Shown piece by piece: positions 5,773-7,881 of a stretch of DNA of 7,881 nucleotides. The notes below the pieces were generated by a model that saw only the letters and a program-made list of their open reading frames with translations, was not told where the DNA came from and did no database searches. The translations under genes were made by a program, and so were the position numbers. Every line of letters begins with the position of its first letter. Positions within the stretch are counted from its first letter, which is position 1. This DNA is from Propionibacteriaceae bacterium (GTDB lineage Bacteria > Actinomycetota > Actinomycetes > Propionibacteriales > Propionibacteriaceae). Location: positions 1 through 7,881 of the forward strand of contig JAGQUI010000116.1 in NCBI GenBank assembly GCA_020438595.1. Direction: 5' to 3'.

Positions 5773-6702
5773 TCAGCGGGGCGTGAGGTGGACGCCGGCG
5801 AGCATGCAGCGCACCGAGCCGCCGGCGAGCTCGATCGTGGGGATCGACAGCGGCAGCAGCGTGGCCGACTGCTCGATCACTGCTCGTTGCGCGGGCGTGA
5901 GCGCGGCAGCGGCCCGCGCGGAGAGCGCCAGGACGCGTCCGTCCCGTCCGGTCAGCTCGATGGCGTTGCCGGCGAAGTCCGCGACCTGCCCGAAGTCGAG
6001 GTCCAGCACCACCCGCCCGCTGTCGGCCAGCCGCTCGGCCACCTCGGCCCGGCGGGCGTCGTCGCTGATCGCGGCCAGGCAGACCAGCGCGTACTCCGTG
6101 GCGATCGTCACCAGCACGTTCGTGTGGTAGATCGGGCGGCCCTGGGCGTCCGCAGTCGGGAAGGCCATCGGCTCGTAGCCGAAGGCCGTGCAGAAGCGTT
6201 CCAGGATGACCGGGTCGGCCCGGTGCGAGCTGGCGACGTACGCGACCCGTTCGAGGTGGTCGAACACCATCGCCCCGGTGCCCTCGAGGAACAGGTCGTC
6301 GTACTCCAGCCCCGAGTAGTCGATCACCTCCTGCACGCGGTAGGCGCTCTTCAGCAGCTCGATCACGTCGGCACGGCGCTCCCGGCGCCGGCTGGGCGCG
6401 TACATCGGGTAGATCGCGATCCGGCCGCCGGCATGCGTCGAGAACCAATTGTTGGGGAACACCGAATCCGGGGTGTCGAGCTGCCCGAAGTCGTCGAAGA
6501 CGTGGACGCGGACGCCGGCCGCGTCCAGGGCGTCCACGCAGCCGTCGAACTCCTCCCGGGCGGTGCTCGCGATCAGGTCCACCGACCGTTCCAGCGGCCG
6601 CACCTGGAAGGCGTTGTCGATCCCGGTCTCGGCGTTCACCGAGAAGCGGTGCGGACGAACCATCACGACGGCCGTGGGGGCCTGGACGTTGCGGTAGTTC
6701 AC
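5773..6702 (-). CDS. ctlX: Citrulline utilisation hydrolase type CtlX (amidinotransferase/arginine deiminase fold)
   Basis: The 309-residue protein belongs to the guanidine-group-modifying (arginine deiminase/amidinotransferase) superfamily, in the CtlX branch linked to citrulline or arginine breakdown. Motifs fit: FPNNWFSTH at 82-90, LEGTGAMVFDH with acidic E140, the IYHTNVLVTI segment with the probable catalytic H193, and the nucleophile C299 in GGSVRCMLAGVHL near the C-terminus. This Cys-His-Glu set matches family chemistry at the carbon of a guanidino or ureido group. No signal peptide or membrane segment is seen. The start is a GTG at 6702-6700 (minus strand), with AGGAGG 8 bases upstream. 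It converges on the ribbon-helix-helix gene (3-base gap) and diverges from the transglutaminase-like gene. No arginine pathway genes are in the window, so the substrate is inferred from the family only. Confidence 0.88.
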   Translation of the reverse strand: MNYRNVQAPTAVVMVRPHRFSVNAETGIDNAFQVRPLERSVDLIASTAREEFDGCVDALDAAGVRVHVFDDFGQLDTPDSVFPNNWFSTHAGGRIAIYPMYAPSRRRERRADVIELLKSAYRVQEVIDYSGLEYDDLFLEGTGAMVFDHLERVAYVASSHRADPVILERFCTAFGYEPMAFPTADAQGRPIYHTNVLVTIATEYALVCLAAISDDARRAEVAERLADSGRVVLDLDFGQVADFAGNAIELTGRDGRVLALSARAAAALTPAQRAVIEQSATLLPLSIPTIELAGGSVRCMLAGVHLTPR

Positions 6703-6710
6703 AGCGCTGT

Positions 6711-6716
6711 CCTCCT
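6711..6716 (-). promoter_or_regulatory. Shine-Dalgarno for ctlX
   Basis: On the minus strand AGGAGG lies 8 bases before the GTG start of ctlX. It supports this non-ATG start, which gives the MNYRNVQAPTAVVMVRPHRF N-terminus expected for the family. Confidence 0.65.
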
Positions 6717-6758
6717 CGCGGCCAGCATAGGGTTTGCGGTTTGCCCAGGGCGGGCAGC
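6717..6758. promoter_or_regulatory. Shared divergent promoter region with tandem GGTTTGC heptamer
   Basis: Only about 56-65 bases separate the divergent starts of ctlX and the transglutaminase-like gene, so both promoters must overlap here or extend into coding sequence. The heptamer GGTTTGC occurs twice head-to-tail at 6731-6737 and 6738-6744. It could be a regulator site, or chance. I see no clear -35/-10 pair for either direction; CATAGG at 6726-6731 is a weak -10-like element for the + strand. Confidence 0.35.
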
Positions 6759-6767
6759 ATGTCAGGC

Positions 6768-7562
6768 ATGAAGCGAACCGTTTCCTGCCACCTGGAGCTT
6801 TCCGTGGCCGGGCCCGCCGAACTCGTCCTCGGCATCGCCGTGGCCGGGGGCGTCCCGCTCGCCGCGGAGACCCTGGCGATCACCGCGGCCGGGCAGCCGG
6901 CCACGGCCTCCGAGCTGCCGGACGCGCACGGCACCCGCCTGCACCGGCTGCAGGTCGGCGCCGGGGCCGTCGTCGTCGACTACTCCGCCGAGGTCGACGG
7001 CCTCGCCGAGCCGCCGGAGGTGACGCCGGTGGACCGGCTGCGTTACCTGCGGCAGAGCCGCTACTGCGAGGCGGACAGCCTGGCCCCGACCGCTGCCGCG
7101 GAGTTCGCCGGGGGCGCCGGCATCGAGTTGCTGCAGGCCGTGGTCGCCTGGGTGCACGAGCGGATCGCCTACGTGAGCGGCTCCAGTACCGGCACCGACA
7201 GCGCGCTGGACACCCTGCTCGCCCGCCAGGGCGTCTGCCGGGACTTCGCGCACCTCTCGATCGCCCTGCTGCGGGCCCTCGGCGTCCCGGCCCGGCTGGC
7301 CGCGGTGTACGCGCCCGGGCTGAGCCCGATGGAGTTCCACGCCGTCTGCGAGGCGCTGGTCGACGGTGCCTGGTGGGTGGTGGACGCGACGCAGCTCGCC
7401 CCGCGGCAGAGCCTGCTCCGGGTGGCGACCGGACGCGACGCCGCCGACACCGCCTTCCTGACCAGTTTCGGCGCTGCAGTCACCCTTGACGCGATCGAGG
7501 TGACCGCCGTCGCCGACGACTTCGCCCTGGACGACCAGGCCACGCTGACGCAGTTGCGCTGA
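6768..7562 (+). CDS. Transglutaminase-like family protein
   Basis: From ATG 6768 the protein has 264 residues. The N-terminal half is a beta-rich domain ending in the family segment RLRYLRQSRYCEADSL. The C-terminal half is a transglutaminase-like (cysteine protease fold) domain. The catalytic triad is visible as C157 in ARQGVCRDFAHL, H191 in MEFHAVCEA and D206 in WWVVDATQ. No signal peptide or membrane segment is found, so it is probably cytoplasmic. Bacterial members are mostly uncharacterised and are thought to act as peptidases or amidases rather than protein cross-linkers. The start is uncertain: ATG 6759 adds three residues and has AGGG 8 bases upstream, while TTG 6741 is also in frame. 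I prefer 6768 because MKRTVSCHLEL begins the conserved first strand. It is divergent from ctlX, which may reflect shared control, but no functional link can be shown. Confidence 0.85.
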   Translation: MKRTVSCHLELSVAGPAELVLGIAVAGGVPLAAETLAITAAGQPATASELPDAHGTRLHRLQVGAGAVVVDYSAEVDGLAEPPEVTPVDRLRYLRQSRYCEADSLAPTAAAEFAGGAGIELLQAVVAWVHERIAYVSGSSTGTDSALDTLLARQGVCRDFAHLSIALLRALGVPARLAAVYAPGLSPMEFHAVCEALVDGAWWVVDATQLAPRQSLLRVATGRDAADTAFLTSFGAAVTLDAIEVTAVADDFALDDQATLTQLR

Positions 7563-7570
7563 GCCTCGGG

Positions 7571-7576
7571 TAGCCT
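7571..7576 (+). promoter_or_regulatory. Possible -10 box (TAGCCT) for a leaderless ABC-F transcript
   Basis: TAGCCT fits the actinobacterial TANNNT -10 pattern and ends 9 bases before the ATG at 7586. No Shine-Dalgarno is visible in between. This spacing suits a transcript beginning at or very near the A of ATG. CTGACG at 7545-7550 is a weak -35 candidate, but its 20-base spacing is long. Confidence 0.35.
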
Positions 7577-7585
7577 TGCCGCGCG

Positions 7586-7881
7586 ATGTTGGTGGCACGG
7601 GAACTCGAGGTGCGGGCGGGAGCCCGCCTGTTGCTGTCCCCGGCGTCCTTCCAGGTGGCCGCGGGCGACAAGATCGGCCTCGTCGGGCGCAACGGCGCGG
7701 GCAAGACCACGCTGACCCGCATCCTGGCCGGCGAGGCGCTGCCCGCGGCCGGGACGGTGAACCGCACCGGCCAGATCGGCTACCTGCCGCAGGACCCGCG
7801 CACCGGCGATCTCGACCAGCTCGCGAAGGACCGGATCCTGTCCGCGCGCGGGCTCGACCAGATCCTGCGCCGGTTGCACAC
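7586..7881 (+). CDS. ABC-F family ATPase, N-terminal part (cut by window end)
   Basis: The last 296 bases encode 98 residues of an ABC-F protein, a soluble tandem-ATPase family that acts on ribosomes in translation control or antibiotic resistance rather than in transport. The first nucleotide-binding domain is visible: an ELEVRAGARLLL start, Walker A GRNGAGKT at residues 34-41 in the KIGLVGRNGAGKTTL context, and the Q-loop glutamine Q69 in IGYLPQDP. The GDLDQLAKDRILSARGLD segment resembles the actinobacterial ABC-F group that includes mycobacterial Rv1473, encoded not far from the suf genes in that genus. The ATG at 7586 is fixed by an in-frame TAG at 7571 upstream. The signature and Walker B motifs and the second domain lie beyond the window. 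Subfamily and whether it confers drug resistance cannot be decided from this fragment. Confidence 0.85.
   Translation, partial: MLVARELEVRAGARLLLSPASFQVAAGDKIGLVGRNGAGKTTLTRILAGEALPAAGTVNRTGQIGYLPQDPRTGDLDQLAKDRILSARGLDQILRRLH

Noticed and set aside
5751..5799. GCCGGCG/CGCCGGC inverted repeat across the convergent gene ends
   Set aside because: Seven GC-only bases with a 35-base loop inside coding sequence are expected by chance at this base composition; not a credible terminator.
5516..6934. 472-codon minus-strand open frame overlapping ctlX
   Set aside because: It covers ctlX in another frame, is rich in Arg/Pro/Gly/Ala as shadow frames are, and shows no motif. The CtlX frame at 5773-6702 carries all catalytic residues.

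Overview
The window is GC-rich throughout, with dense, overlapping genes, GTG/TTG starts next to ATG, and a gene order typical of Actinomycetota. The pattern (Gram-positive style SufU, a Rieske protein between SufD and SufC, an actinobacterial SPFH protein, an ABC-F gene nearby) points to an actinomycete. Pseudonocardiales or a related order is my guess, but the sequence alone does not fix the family.

Region 1 (1-4379, + strand) is the distal part of a SUF iron-sulfur cluster assembly operon: sufD (5' end probably outside the window), a small Rieske-type ferredoxin, sufC, sufS, sufU and sufT. Junctions run from an 8-base overlap to a 1-base gap, so the genes are very likely co-transcribed and translationally coupled. 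SufS and SufU mobilise sulfur from cysteine. SufC and SufD, with SufB expected just upstream, form the ATP-driven scaffold. SufT (MIP18/DUF59) probably helps cluster maturation or transfer.

Region 2 (4380-4550) is the largest gene-free gap, 171 bases. It holds a 50-base near-perfect palindrome just after the suf operon. It then holds an AT-rich inverted repeat built from TGATA half-sites, directly before a strong ribosome binding site.

Region 3 (4551-5769, + strand) is a two-gene unit: a two-transmembrane SPFH/Band-7 protein, followed 4 bases later by a small ribbon-helix-helix protein whose C-terminus carries an AT-hook-like KRGRP core. With the AT-rich upstream repeat this looks like a self-regulated membrane-platform/repressor pair, and it is the least characterised part of the window.

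Region 4 (5773-7562) holds a minus-strand CtlX-type amidinotransferase-fold hydrolase (probably citrulline or arginine related). It converges on the ribbon-helix-helix gene with a 3-base gap. It diverges from a transglutaminase-like cysteine protease-fold protein across a short shared promoter region that carries a tandem GGTTTGC heptamer.

Region 5 (7586-end) is the start of an ABC-F ATPase gene, cut by the window edge and possibly expressed from a leaderless transcript.

No stretch longer than 300 bases lacks a gene. I see no tRNA, rRNA, CRISPR array, insertion sequence or sign of recent transfer. Most of the window is ordinary conserved actinobacterial sequence. The SPFH/ribbon-helix-helix locus and the two intergenic inverted repeats are the parts worth a second look.
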